NCBI GenBank assembly: GCA_928212115.1
Contig: CAKMRJ010003334.1
Coordinates: 342,003,720-342,067,719, forward strand
Reading direction: 5' to 3'
Source: Lactuca virosa
Taxonomy: Eukaryota > Streptophyta > Magnoliopsida > Asterales > Asteraceae
Length of the DNA stretch: 64,000 bases
In this document: positions 36,463 through 48,060 of the stretch, piece after piece
Position numbering within the stretch: position 1 is the first letter of the stretch
How the letters are laid out: every line of letters begins with the position of its first letter
Notes under the pieces: model-generated
Told to the model about the DNA's origin: nothing
The model's input: the letters and a program-made list of their open reading frames with translations, nothing else
Databases searched by the model: none
Made by a program: the position numbers and the translations under genes

Positions 36463-38376
36463 ATCACTCATATGAGAAATCAATGTATCGATAGTCAAAA
36501 CATGTCATAACAAAACATCATCAGAGTATAAATCCCAAAGATCTCCAGTGCGGAAAATATAGTGTGATGCGCTGCGATCATGCCGACTCCTTTCCCTTCG
36601 AAAGGAAGTACCTGAAACCAAAACTGAAAATCGTAAGCACAAAGCTTAGTGAGTTCCCCCATCATGCCACATACCATAAGAATAACATAATGCCTAGCAT
36701 ATTTGGGTGCTGGCCTCCCCTTCGGTCGGTAACTGCCTAGCATATCTGGGTGCTGGCCTACCCCTTCGGTCTCTTTCAACCGGTAACTGCCTAGCATATC
36801 TGGGTGTTGGCCTACCCCTTCGGTCTCTTTCAACCGGTAACCGGGGACTATTTCATCCCTACTACTACCACATAATACCCTAGCATATACACATAAATTA
36901 TATACTGCCTAGCATATACACATAAATCACATAATGCATCATATATGGGTGTTGGCCTCCCCTTCGGTCTCTTTCAACCGGTAACAGGGTCTATCCTACC
37001 CCTCCTACCACTATCACATAATAACATAACATCATCTCAACTATAATCAAATACTAGTGGGACGGCATTGGTGCCTTCGACCCACTCCTACTGGAAGGTA
37101 ACTCACCTCAAATGCCGTGAAGTAGTTGAACTGTCCTCGGCTCTGAAATCAACCCCACTCAAACTCCTACACATAAAAGATTTCCTTTAATTACCCTTTC
37201 ATACTTATAATCCCTTACGGATCAACTTTGGTCAAAGTCAAAGTCACAGTCAACACCCTGGTCAAAGTCAACCTTCTGGTTAAAGTCAACATCCTGGGTT
37301 GACTCAACTCGCCGAGTTGGTCCATCAACTCGTCGATTTCCATGAATCATAAACCCTGAAATCACGATCCAACTCGTCGAGTTCCTCCTATCCACAAAAC
37401 CAGGACTTCTCTAGTCAACTCGTCGAGTCCTCCTTGAACTCGTCGAGTTTTTCCCTTTACATAATCGGGACACTTCGAACCAAGTTGTCGAGTTCCTCTA
37501 TGGACTCGACGAGTTCTTCAGTCTGTTAAGCCATCTTGATAGATTAAGCTCCTATCCTTCATATCTAAGCTCCATACTCCATCTACATACTGAAAATGTC
37601 CTTTTAAGGGTAATTAGCTCAAACCCTAACTCTTTGAGACCTAGATCTTGATCCAAAAGCCATTTATACTTCAAGCTAAGGCATACAAACTGAGATCTAG
37701 ACCCTAGACACTACATGAGCACGTAAAGCCTTTTGGAGCTAAAAAGGCCAAAATGACATCCTAAAGCTTGCATGGGGCTTCAATGGCCATAAAGTTTGCA
37801 CCTTTATGCCATGAAGGCCCTCAAAGGTCTTAGATCTGGAAGTATACTCACTTGGGACGTCCATTTCCCAAGGACCATGCTACATGGACCAAAAACTCAA
37901 TAAAAATGAAGATGAAGAGATCTAAGTAATCATTAAGCAAGTTTGAGACTTTCTTACCAGAAAATGCTGCAAATGGAGTGTAGTTTTTGGATCTACTATC
38001 TTCTTCTTGAGTCCTCAAGCTTCTTCTTCTTCCACAAGCTTCAAATGCACATGTTTTCTCTAAAAAATGACTCACAAGATCACACAAGGCATTAGGGTTT
38101 CGAGATTTAGGGTTTGGGACTTGGAGGCTGTAAATGAGGCTAGCCTTTGGAGGTTAAGGTGTTTAAATAGGGAGCTAAATCCTGAAAATTAGGATTTCAC
38201 TCTGCCAGTCCTACTCGTCGAGTTGAGGCTCTCAACTCGTCGAGTAGACTTTACATCCCGCGTACAAATTCCATTCCTACTTGACGAGTTTGGGGCCTCC
38301 AACTCATCGAGTTTCCATACAAAAGTGAATAAATTTTGATTTAAAATACATACCAGGAACCAGGCGTTACATCTCA

Positions 38377-38934
38377 ATAGGACATGAAATGTCTAGATTT
38401 GAAATCATAACTTCATAACATGTTCAAATCCATAAATGACACCAAAACAAGCTACTAAAGGCCATTAACTTTTCAAAGAAGAGATCTAGCAAATAAATAG
38501 TCAAGGTATCGACTTTATACCTCCAAATGGTTGCAACAACACTGAAAATCGCGGATCTAGAGCTTCTCCCTTCAACTTTGCACCACCAACTTCACACTCC
38601 TTCAAGAAAGCACCAAAGAAAACTCTTTAGACTCTCACACACTCAAAATGGAGACAGAGGCACTATTAGGGTTTTCTCTGGACTAAGGGGACGATGAGGG
38701 AGGCCACAATGGAACATTAAGGCCTTTAAATAGGGTGCAAAACCCTTAAAATTAGGGTTTCATTTCTGCCATCCTACTCGACGAGTTGAGGCCTCTCAAC
38801 TCGTCGAGTAGGTTTCTTAACCTGCATCCCAAGTTATTTCTATTCGACGAGTCTGGGGCTCCCAACTTGTCGAGTTCCTCAATGAAAGAGAATAAATTAT
38901 GATTTTAAATACATACCAGAAACTAGGCGTTACA
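38377..38934 (-). mobile_element. 3' LTR of element 3, proximal part
   Basis: It continues the LTR interrupted at 34641 and ends ...GGCGTTACA at 38934 beside the polypurine tract. ACTCGNCGAGT-like pairs start at 38776/38799 and 38842/38865, 23 bp apart. Confidence 0.88.
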
Positions 38935-38948
38935 AATCTCCCCCACTT
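38935..38948 (-). promoter_or_regulatory. Polypurine tract of element 3
   Basis: The minus strand reads AAGTGGGGGAGATT directly before the LTR. Confidence 0.85.
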
Positions 38949-41900
38949 ATCTCATACTTCGTCCTTGAAGTCTGCTGCAGCTGGAAATAACTCTGGGTAG
39001 TGCTCCCTCATCTCATCCTTTGGTTCCCACGTCCATTCCGAGCCCTTGCGGTGCTGCCACTGCATCTTCACCAACTCTACCCTCTTGTTCCTCAGATCCT
39101 TTGTCTTCCTATCGAGGATGGCTACTGGTCTTTCGATGTAGTTCAGGATGTCATCCACCTAAATATCCTCTAAAGGCACAAATACAGAGTCATCCACTAA
39201 GCACTTCCGTAGCTGGGAGACATGAAAAGTGTTGTGGATTTGACTAAGCTCGACTGGCAGATCCAGTCAATACGCAACCCGGCCCACCCGAACCAAGACC
39301 CTGAACGGACCAATGTATCTGGGGTCCAACTTTCCTTGCTTCCTGAACCGGATGACACATTTCCAAGGTGACACCTTCAGGAGGACCATATCCCCTACCT
39401 GAAACTCTAGGTCTGATCGACGTCTATCGGCGTAGCTCTTTTGCCAACTCTGGGCCGTCTGGAGTCTACTTTGGACCTGCTGGATCTTCTCTGTCGTCTT
39501 GAGTACCACTTCGGTACTCCCCATGACCCTCTATCCCACCTCACCCCAACATATCGGGGTCCTGCACTTCCTCCCATAAAGCATCTCGAAGGGAGGATGT
39601 TCGATGCTGGAGTGGTAGCTATTATTGTAGGAAAACTCTGCCAAGGGAAGGTAGGTAACCTAGCTACCACCGAAGTCTAGAACGCACGCCCACAACATAT
39701 CCTCCAAGGTCGGGATGGTCCGCACGCTCTGACCATCCGTCTACGGGTGAAAAGCCATGCTGAAGTGCAAACGAGTACCCAACTCGTCATGAAATTTCTT
39801 TCAGAATCTGGAAGTGAACCGCACATCTTGGTCAGAAATCACGGAAACTGGAACCCCGTGTCGAGCTACTACCTCCCTGATGTAGATGTCATCCAACTTC
39901 TCGGCCGAAATGCTCTCCTGAATCGGAATGAAATGAGCACTCTTGGTCAACCGATCCACGATGAACCAAATCGAATCCACTCCCCGTGCGGTCTTGGGAA
40001 GATTCGTGATGAAATCCATAGTAATATCCTCCCATTTCCACACAGGGATATCCAACGGCTGCGTCTTTCCGTGAGGTATCTGATGTTCGGCCTTGACCTT
40101 CCTGTAGGTCAAGCACCTATCGACGTACCAGGCTACATCCCGCTTCATGCAGGGCCACCAGTAATCAGGACGGAGATCTCTATACATCTTCGTCCCCCCG
40201 GGGTGGATGGAAAATTTGGATTTGTGCGCCTCCTCCATCAGGATTTGGCGCACCCCGCCCGCGTACGGAACCCACACTCTGCGATGGAGTGTCAACATCC
40301 TGCGACTATCATAGTCGAAGGAGGAAATCTGACCCACGATACACTCACTCTTCCGGTGTTCCTCCTTCATAGCCTCCTGTTGGGCCTCCTGAATCCGCTC
40401 CAAAAGCGGAGTCACTACTGTCATCCTCAGGCATATGTCTCTGATCGGGACCGCGAATGCCTTGCGGCTAAGTGCATCAGCCACAATGTTGGCCTTCCCC
40501 GGGTGGTAGAGGATCTCGCAATCGTAATCCTTCATCACGTCCAACCACCGTCGCTGTCTCATGTTCAGATTTGGCTAGCTCATTAAGTACCTCAAACTCT
40601 TGTGATCCGTGTAAATGGTACAACGGACCCCATAGAGGTAGTGTCGCCAAATCTTGAGGGCAAAAAAAACCGCCCCCAACTCTAGGTCGTGCGTTGGGTA
40701 ATTCGTCTCGTGAGGCTTCAACTTCCTCGAGGCGTAGGCGATGACGTGCCCTCTTTGCATCAACACTGCGCCCAAACCTGAAATAGACGCGTCACAATAC
40801 ACTACGAAATCCTCAACACCCTCTGGCAGGGCTAAGATCGGCGCCTCACACAACCTCTGCCTCAGAGTCTCGAACGCTGCCTGCTGCTCAGGGCCCCAAC
40901 GAAAGACAAAAGCCTTCTTCGTCAGTCGGGTCAGGGGTACCACTATCTTGGAGAAATCCTAAATGAATCTCCGATAATAGCCTTCTAAACCGAGGAAGCT
41001 CGGAATCTTAGATGGAGACCCCGGTACCTCCCATCTCATCACGGCCTCCACTTTGTCCGGGTCGACCAGAATACCGTTCTGGTCGACAAGGTGCCCCAAA
41101 AACTGCACCTCGTGCAACCAGAAATTGCACTTGGAGAACTTGGCGTACATGCTCTCCCTCCTCAGGGTATCAAATACCTCTCGCAAGTGCTCATCGTGCT
41201 GCTCCTGCGTTTTGGAATAAACCAAGATATCATCGATAAAAACTATCACAGACCGATCCAACATCGGTCTGCAAACGTGGTTCATGAGATCCATGAACGC
41301 AGCAGGAGCATTGGTGAACCCAAATGGCATCACCACGAACTCATAGTGGCCACAGCGAGTCCGAAATGCTGTCTTCTGCACATCCTTGTCTCTGACTCTC
41401 ATCTGATGGTAGCCTGATAGCAAATCAATCTTGGAAAACCAAGAGGCTCCCTGAAGCTGGTCGAAAAGATCGTCAATCCTCGGGAGTGGGTAACGGTTGT
41501 TCACCGTTACCTTATTATACTCCCGGTAATCTATACACATCCGATGTGACCCGTTCTTCTTCTGCACAAACAGGATCGGGGCTCCCCATGGTGAACTACT
41601 CGGCCTGATAAATCCCTTGTCTAACAGCTCCTACAGCTGCGTAGACAACTCCTGCATCTCGGGAGGAGCCAACCGATATGGTGCCTTGGCTATCGGAGCT
41701 GCACCAGGAACTAGGTCAATCCTGAACTCCACCTGTCTCTCCGGAGGTATTCCAGGCAACTCCTCTGGGAACACATTCGGATACTCCCGCACAACTGGTA
41801 CATCACTCACGGTTACCTTACCCCCCTTCCCGGGTATCCATAACATAAGCGACATAACCTGCGCAACCCTGCTAAAGGTAGCGCCTAACTCTCGCTGCTG

Positions 41901-42288
41901 AACACAAAGTCGACCCACGCTGCGGCCTCTCGCCTTGAATCACCAACTCTCCCCCACTTGGGGTCCTGACACGAACCAGATGCTACTCACAGTCGATCAC
42001 TGTCCCATTAGGGCTCAACCAATCCATGCCTATGATGACCTTGTTCCCACGCAAAGGAATGGGAACCAAATCCATGAGGTAACGCTCGTCATACATCCTC
42101 AGGACACAATCTCTGTAAACCTTTGATGCCCCCGACGGATTGGTCGTCCGCAATATCGACCTCTAAAGGACAATCCAACGTGCCTGAAGACTCAACAAAC
42201 CTCTTGCTGAGTACAAGAGATACGAATGATCGGGTAGCCCCCGAGTCAAATAATACCTGTACTGGGATGTCGTTCACATGGAACGATC

Positions 42289-42357
42289 CTAAAAAAAAAC
42301 ACATAGAATATAAATATCAAAACTGACATATAATAAAAGTTAGGGAGAAAAAAATAC
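42289..42357 (-). other. Putative 69-nt intron between gag and protease, element 3
   Basis: It has GT at 42357-42356 and AG at 42290-42289, a CTAAC branch-like motif and a pyrimidine run before the AG. It is at the same codon and phase as in element 1. Confidence 0.65.
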
Positions 42358-42624
42358 CCGTTATCACATCCGGTATGGCACGCGCCTCCTTGGCGGTTAG
42401 CTGGAAGGCTCGAATCCTCACCACAGGAGCATCTGTCTTGCCCTGGCGGCCATCTGTGATCCGCAGGGTCGCTGGAGCTGGCGCCGCTACTGGCGCTCAT
42501 GATACCAATCTAGGGCAGTTGGCCTTTTTATGGCCCCTCTTATTGCAATGACAGCACATCAGGTCTGATGTCTGAATGGTGGGGGTAGGGGAAATACAGT
42601 CCCTGCTGAAGTGCCCCAACTTGC

Positions 42625-43398
42625 TGAAGGGTTTTGAGCATTCTAACACTCCTATGGTGTACATGCAACCCTAGAAACCTTGGATCTATGTTTTATCTAT
42701 GATACATGCAAAATTGTTTTTCCAAGGTTCATAACCTATCTATCATACACGGGGAACTTTTAATCATAAACGTTAGTAAGAAATACATACCTTGTAGTAG
42801 TTTGGATTCCTTGAAAACCTTGTGAGCCTAGCACCTCAAGTGTGATGCCTCAAATGTCTCACACAACACTAAATGCACTTGGAATAACTTAGAGAGAAAT
42901 GGAACACTTCTAAAATCGGCTAGCCCTCACTTGTCTTTCTTAGTGGCCGATTTTGGCGAATAACGTGTTGCTTATATAGTGTGTTACAATTAGGGTTATA
43001 CCATGTAAACCCTAATTGTCATGACTTTTCATTTCCATGACCCATGGGTTCTATAAACACCATGGAGCATCCATGGAGCATCCTATGGGTGTTAGCCCAA
43101 CTTGATAATCCATGACGCATTAGCCCACTATATAAGTATGGATGATTTACACAATCAACCCATATATTTAATTAGTCTTCTTTTGATCACTTAATTAATT
43201 CCAGATTAATTCTTGATCAATACTAGTTAAATAATACTATTAATATATTAGAACTTATAATATATTAATAAACCTTAAGTGTTATTTCTCTCATTTTAGT
43301 CTATCCAAATGCATGATGCCATGCAACCCAAATGGACCATGCTAATCGGGTCAAGTACATTCCAGAAATAGTTATGAACTTAGACACCTAATCCAACA
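42625..43398 (-). mobile_element. Copia-type solo LTR in the gag of element 3
   Basis: The 774 bp begin TGAAGGGTTTTGAGC and end CTAATCCAACA. They are flanked by CTTGC at 42620-42624 and 43399-43403. It matches the 775-bp Copia LTR at 50806-51580 in length and sequence. Confidence 0.9.
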
Positions 43399-44336
43399 CT
43401 TGCCGCACTTAGAGCAGCCCGATCCTTCTAATCTGCAAACTCCCTCATGCGTCTTGACGCATTTCCCACATTGGCTCCGGCCCTGCTGTCCCTTCGACCT
43501 CGATTCGAATCTCTTGGGTTATTTCCTAGAAACCCTAGTCGTCTGCCCAATCTCTGCCTTCCTTGTCCTGATGTGCTCTATATCAATCTCCCTCTCTCGT
43601 GCCTGGGCTATCATATCCTCCAAGGTCGGGCACGCCGAGTAGCTGACATATTTCTGAATGCCAGCTCTCAGCATATCATGGTACCGGGTTTTCTTCATCT
43701 CCTCGTCACCCGCGTACTGAGGCACCAACAAAGCCCTCTCCCTGAATTTGGTGGTAATCTCCGCCACTGTCTCCATAGTCTGTCTCATATCCAAAAAAAT
43801 CTTTGGCTAGCTGCTGAACCTCCACAGCTGGCACAAACTTTGCTCGGAATCTGGTCACAAAATCCGACCAGGTCATAGCCTTAATGGCTGGGGCTCCCAA
43901 AGTATCACTGACTGCCTCCCAGCAGTCTCTAGCCCGCTCTCTCAAACAACTAGCAGCAAACCTGACCTTCGACCCCTCCGGGTAGAAGCTCGTCATCTGC
44001 ACAGACTTAATGTCCACGATCCATCGTCTCGCCACAATGGGGTCCTTCACCTCGCTAAAGTCTGGCGCTACGCATCCCCTGAAATCCTTGAAGGAGAGCG
44101 TGCGAGTCCCTGACTGGCCATGTGCCATGTCACTCCTGAATGCCCTAAGGCGATCCTCCATCAGCTCAATGATACCCTACTTGATCGACCCGAAAATCAC
44201 CGGGGGTCGCCTCAAGGATGCCTCTCGTAATCTCAGATGCAATGAACTCGCGCAATCCGTCATCAACTGGCTTGGAACCTGTACCCGAACCTGACCCAAA
44301 CCCTGAACCTCCTGCTCCGTGACGTGTCACCACCAT

Positions 44337-45215
44337 TTTGAAACAAAACACACATTCTTCAAGGTCATACAAAACATCGAGATACCTTACGCACACTACA
44401 AGTTCCTTGGTTTAATCTCGGTTCTCCTTGACTCGGGTATGGATCATCTGCTTTCAGTAGTACGAGCCCATACTACCTTCCACATCTATCTGTACTTTCC
44501 TCAAGGATCGCTTTGACCTCACCAAGTACCTCTCACTACTACTAATCGTTGCACTAATCTCATCCTAGGATTACCCTAGGGTAATCTCCGACCCACTCTC
44601 CGACATCAGCTGCATAAGAAGTCCCTGCTATCTCTCCCTAACTAGCTTGCGATTACCATTACATATTACTAAGACCAGATAATTCTTCGAATGAGAGGTC
44701 CTACCCTACAACGGCTGGACTCAAACAAGAGCTGCGAAATAGAGCTACACCTAACCTTTTGAAATTATTTAGTCCTCGTAATATGTAACTCAACGTATTC
44801 GTTTACTAGTTAATTAAAAGATAACTAGGACTCCTAAAAGCACAAAGCAAGCAGCATCACATTGAGTAACCAAAACCAAGCATATCTCAATCAGGCCATC
44901 ATATTACTGACTAATCAATATTATCATGCAATTCAATAAGCACATACAGTAGGCATACAAGGCATCCATCCTAGATCCTTAGCCCTAATCTAGCATGCAG
45001 TTCTCATAATCATATCATATATCATAGCAACATGTATGGGTATCTTGGGGAAAACTTACTTGAGCTCGGCTGATTGCACGCATCACACTCCTTGTTCTTT
45101 CTCAAAACCCTTAATTTTAATTTTTAGAAAAATTGTTTTCATTTGTAAAAATTTCTCAAACCCTCGATTTGAGTCCAGACACCCCCGAAGGTGTGTTCGA
45201 ATCCCTCAAACCAAG
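44337..45215 (-). other. Untranslated leader of element 3
   Basis: It lies between the primer site and gag and is homologous to 2481-3370. No ORF is supported. Confidence 0.6.
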
Positions 45216-45227
45216 GCTCTGATACCA
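45216..45227 (-). promoter_or_regulatory. Primer binding site of element 3 (tRNA-iMet type)
   Basis: TGGTATCAGAGC on the minus strand, three bases from the LTR. Confidence 0.9.
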
Positions 45228-45230
45228 ACT

Positions 45231-47246
45231 TGTAACATCCCAAAATTTAAGACCAAAAATTTCATTTTAATTTAATAATTATAAAACCAATTATATGAAA
45301 ACATTCATAGTGTCAACCCATATCAAAACCAATATATCAATAATCAAAACATGTCATAATAAAACATCATCAGCGTATAACTCCCAAAGATCACATATGC
45401 GGAAATCATGGTGTGATGCGTTGCAATCATGCTAGCTCATTTCCTTTCGAAGAAGAAGTACCTGAAACCAAAATTGAAAACCGTTAGCACAAAGCTTAGT
45501 GAGTTCCCCCATCATATTACATACCATACAATAACCATACTGCCAAGCATATCCAGGTGCTAGCCTACCCCTTCAGTCTCTTTCAACCGGTAACCGCCTA
45601 GCAGATCAGGGTGATGGTCTACCCCTTCGGTCTCTTTCAACCGGTATCCGCCTAGCATATCTGGGTGCTGGCCTACCCCTTCGGTCTCTTTCAACTGATT
45701 ATGGGGACTATTTCACCCCTACCACTACCATATAATATCTTAGCCTATAAACGCATAATCACATATTGCCTAGCATGTTTGGGTGTTGGCCTACCCCTTC
45801 GGTCTTTTGACCAGCTACGGGGACTATTTCACCCCTACTACTACCACGTAATAACATAGCATACAAGCACATAACTCTCAACATATAGTTGCATACCAGA
45901 CAATTATCACAAAGACAATAATATTTACCGTAAACAACTACTAGTGGGCCGGCATTGATACCTTTGAACCACTTATACCGGGAAGGTAACTCACCTGAAA
46001 TACTGGAAAGTAGCTGAAAGTCCTCGGCTCCGAAAATCAACCCAACTCAAGCTCCTATACATAAAAGATTTCCTTAATTACCCCTTCATACTCATAACCC
46101 CTTAAGCGTCGACTTGGCCCAAGTCAAAGTCAAAGTCAAAGTCAAATTCATCGCTCAGAGTTGACTCAACTCGTCGAGTTCACTCTTCAAGTCGTCGAGT
46201 TCCCATAACTCACATAATCGTGAAATCGCGATCCAAATCGTCGAGTTTTCCTCCAACTCGCCGAGTTCCTCCTTCTCAATAGAATTGGGACTTTTTAGTA
46301 CAACTCGTCGAGTCCCCTTGTGGATTCGTTGAGTTCCTTGTGTCTTCAGAAAACCGAAAAACCCTAGTCAACTCGCCGAGTCGTCTCTTCAACTCGCTGA
46401 GTTTTCTAGTAATCAAAAAGGTCAGGGGACCACGACCCAACTCGCCGAGTTGGGTAAACAACTCATCGAGTTTCCTTAGTCTTAACTCATTCAGTCACTT
46501 CCAAGCGAGTCTAATGCCACCAAACCAAAGATCTGGTGCCCTTGGGCTGAGATACCATATAAAGTTGTTAACTTTATGTCCATGCATGGTATCAAGAGGC
46601 TAAAAACAATAAAACTAAGCTTTATAAGGGACTTAGGGCATGGAGGAGGACCAAGACTTGATAAAGCTGGAAACTTTAAGTCTCAATAGGCCATGAAATG
46701 TCTAGATCTGAAATCATAACTTCATAACATGTTCAAATCCATAAATGACACCAAAACAAGCTACTAAAGGCCATAAACTTCTCAAAGAAGAGATCTAGCA
46801 AATAAATAGTCAAGGTATCGACTTTATACATCCAAATGGTTGCAACAACACTGAAAATCCCGGATCTAGAGCTTCTCCCTTCAACTTTGCACCACCAACT
46901 TCACACTCCTTCAAGAAAAGCACCAAAGAACACTCTTTAGACTCACAAACACACTCAAAATAGAGAAAGATGCACAATTAGGGTTTTCTCTAGATTGAGG
47001 GGAAGATGAGGGAGGCCATAAGGGAATATTAAGGCCTTTAAATAGGGTGCAAAACCCTGAAAATTAGGTTTTCATTTCTGCCAGCCTACTCGTCGAGTTG
47101 AGGCCTCTCAACTCGTCGAGTAGGTTTCTTAACCCGCGTCCCAAGTTATTCCTACTCGACGAGTCTGGGGCTCCCAACTCGTCGAGTTCCTCAATGAAAG
47201 TGAATAAATTATGATTTTAAATACATACCAGAAACCAGGCGTTACA
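45231..47246 (-). mobile_element. 5' LTR of element 3
   Basis: The LTR is 2016 bp, TGTAACATCC...GGCGTTACA. It has the family block (about 45480-45531), the minisatellite, TTGAC clusters (46115-46165) and ACTCGNCGAGT pairs through 46160-46480 plus one starting at 47088/47111. The flank TAACT at 47247-47251 resembles TAACT at 33186-33190, the probable target duplication. Confidence 0.9.
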
Positions 47247-47302
47247 TAACTTTCCAAAAGGTCTTATAACTCCATAATACACTTGAAGGTCGATGCTTTT
47301 AA

Positions 47303-47357
<55 letters not shown>

Positions 47358-48060
47358 ATATATATATATATATATATATATCCAATACATGTCTAGATTT
47401 CATTTGGGTCAAAATTTGAAGAAAAGGACATCTAACGTTCATGCAAGGTTCCAAAACCCAACCATTCACTAGATCTGAACTCCATAACACTGTTAAGGCC
47501 CTTATAACCCATAAAGTTTCCAACTTTATGGTTTCCATTCATTCAAACTTGCTCAACCAAGAAGGAAAGTGGGACAAAACTTAGATCTAGCCGCAAATAT
47601 AAATAAAGGAAGAAGCTTTGACACTTACAAGGGTCCAGAAACAATGTAAGGTGATGATACTGATGATTCCTTGCAAGCCTCTTCAAAAGATCACCTTCTT
47701 TTTCTTCTTCTCCAAACCACGAATTAGTCCAAATTGCCAAAAATCAAGCAAGTGATGAAGGCTAGGTTTTTCTAAGGTGAAAGAGGGTTTGGAGGCTGAT
47801 AATGAACCCTAAAATGGGTTAGAGGTGCTTAAAGAGGAAGGAAACCCTAAAAGATCATGGGCTTGAGTTGCATCAGTTCTCACGACGTGAGCCTCTATGT
47901 CTCACGTTGTGAGACCAACCCCGAACAAAAGTTTTCATCTTAGCCCATCTCACGTCGTGTGCCTCTATGTCTAACGTCGTGAGGCTACTTTTCTTCCAAA
48001 ATCAAAGCTTTTGACTCCTTGAAACCCTAATTCGGTTCATCCAAGAAAACGAATGTTACA
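47247..48060 (-). mobile_element. 3' LTR of element 5, proximal part
   Basis: It continues the LTR begun at 32103 and ends ...GAATGTTACA next to a polypurine tract. TCACGNCGTGA-type pairs start at 47880/47902 and 47950/47972, both 22 bp apart, as in the distal part; that identifies the two halves as one LTR of about 1.9 kb. Confidence 0.82.
47305..47381. repeat. (TA)n microsatellite
   Basis: About 75 bp of nearly pure TA occur within the element 5 LTR. Confidence 0.95.

Larger units (their letters stand above)
34642..38371 (-). mobile_element. Solo LTR in the LTR of element 3 (itself interrupted)
   Basis: It has TGTAACATCCC at 34642 and ...GGCGTTACA at 38371, flanked by TCTCA at 34637-34641 and 38372-38376. 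Without the nested insert it is about 1990 bp, the size of the element 3 LTRs, and belongs to the same family. It has palindrome pairs at 37307/37328, 37418/37438, 37483/37504 and 38213/38235. Confidence 0.9.
38952..44336 (-). pseudogene. Ty3/gypsy gag-pol with chromodomain, element 3 (broken)
   Basis: Same family as element 1. The gag start is the ATG at 44336; the gag core is at 44160-43520 with frameshifts; the knuckle region is split by a Copia solo LTR (42625-43398). A putative intron lies at 42357-42289. Protease D-S-G is near 42250, reverse transcriptase at 41918-40959 (F-I-D-D near 41240), RNase H at 40943-40575, integrase at 40562-39267 and a chromodomain-like end at 39158-38952. Stops interrupt RT, RNase H/integrase and others. 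In the integrase zinc-binding region the usual C-L-T-C reads C-L-T-Y. The element keeps both LTRs and its primer site, so it inserted as a complete unit and then decayed. Confidence 0.9.

Noticed and set aside
39747..40586. 279-codon plus-strand ORF
   Set aside because: It is antisense to the integrase region of element 3; the minus strand has the integrase motifs.
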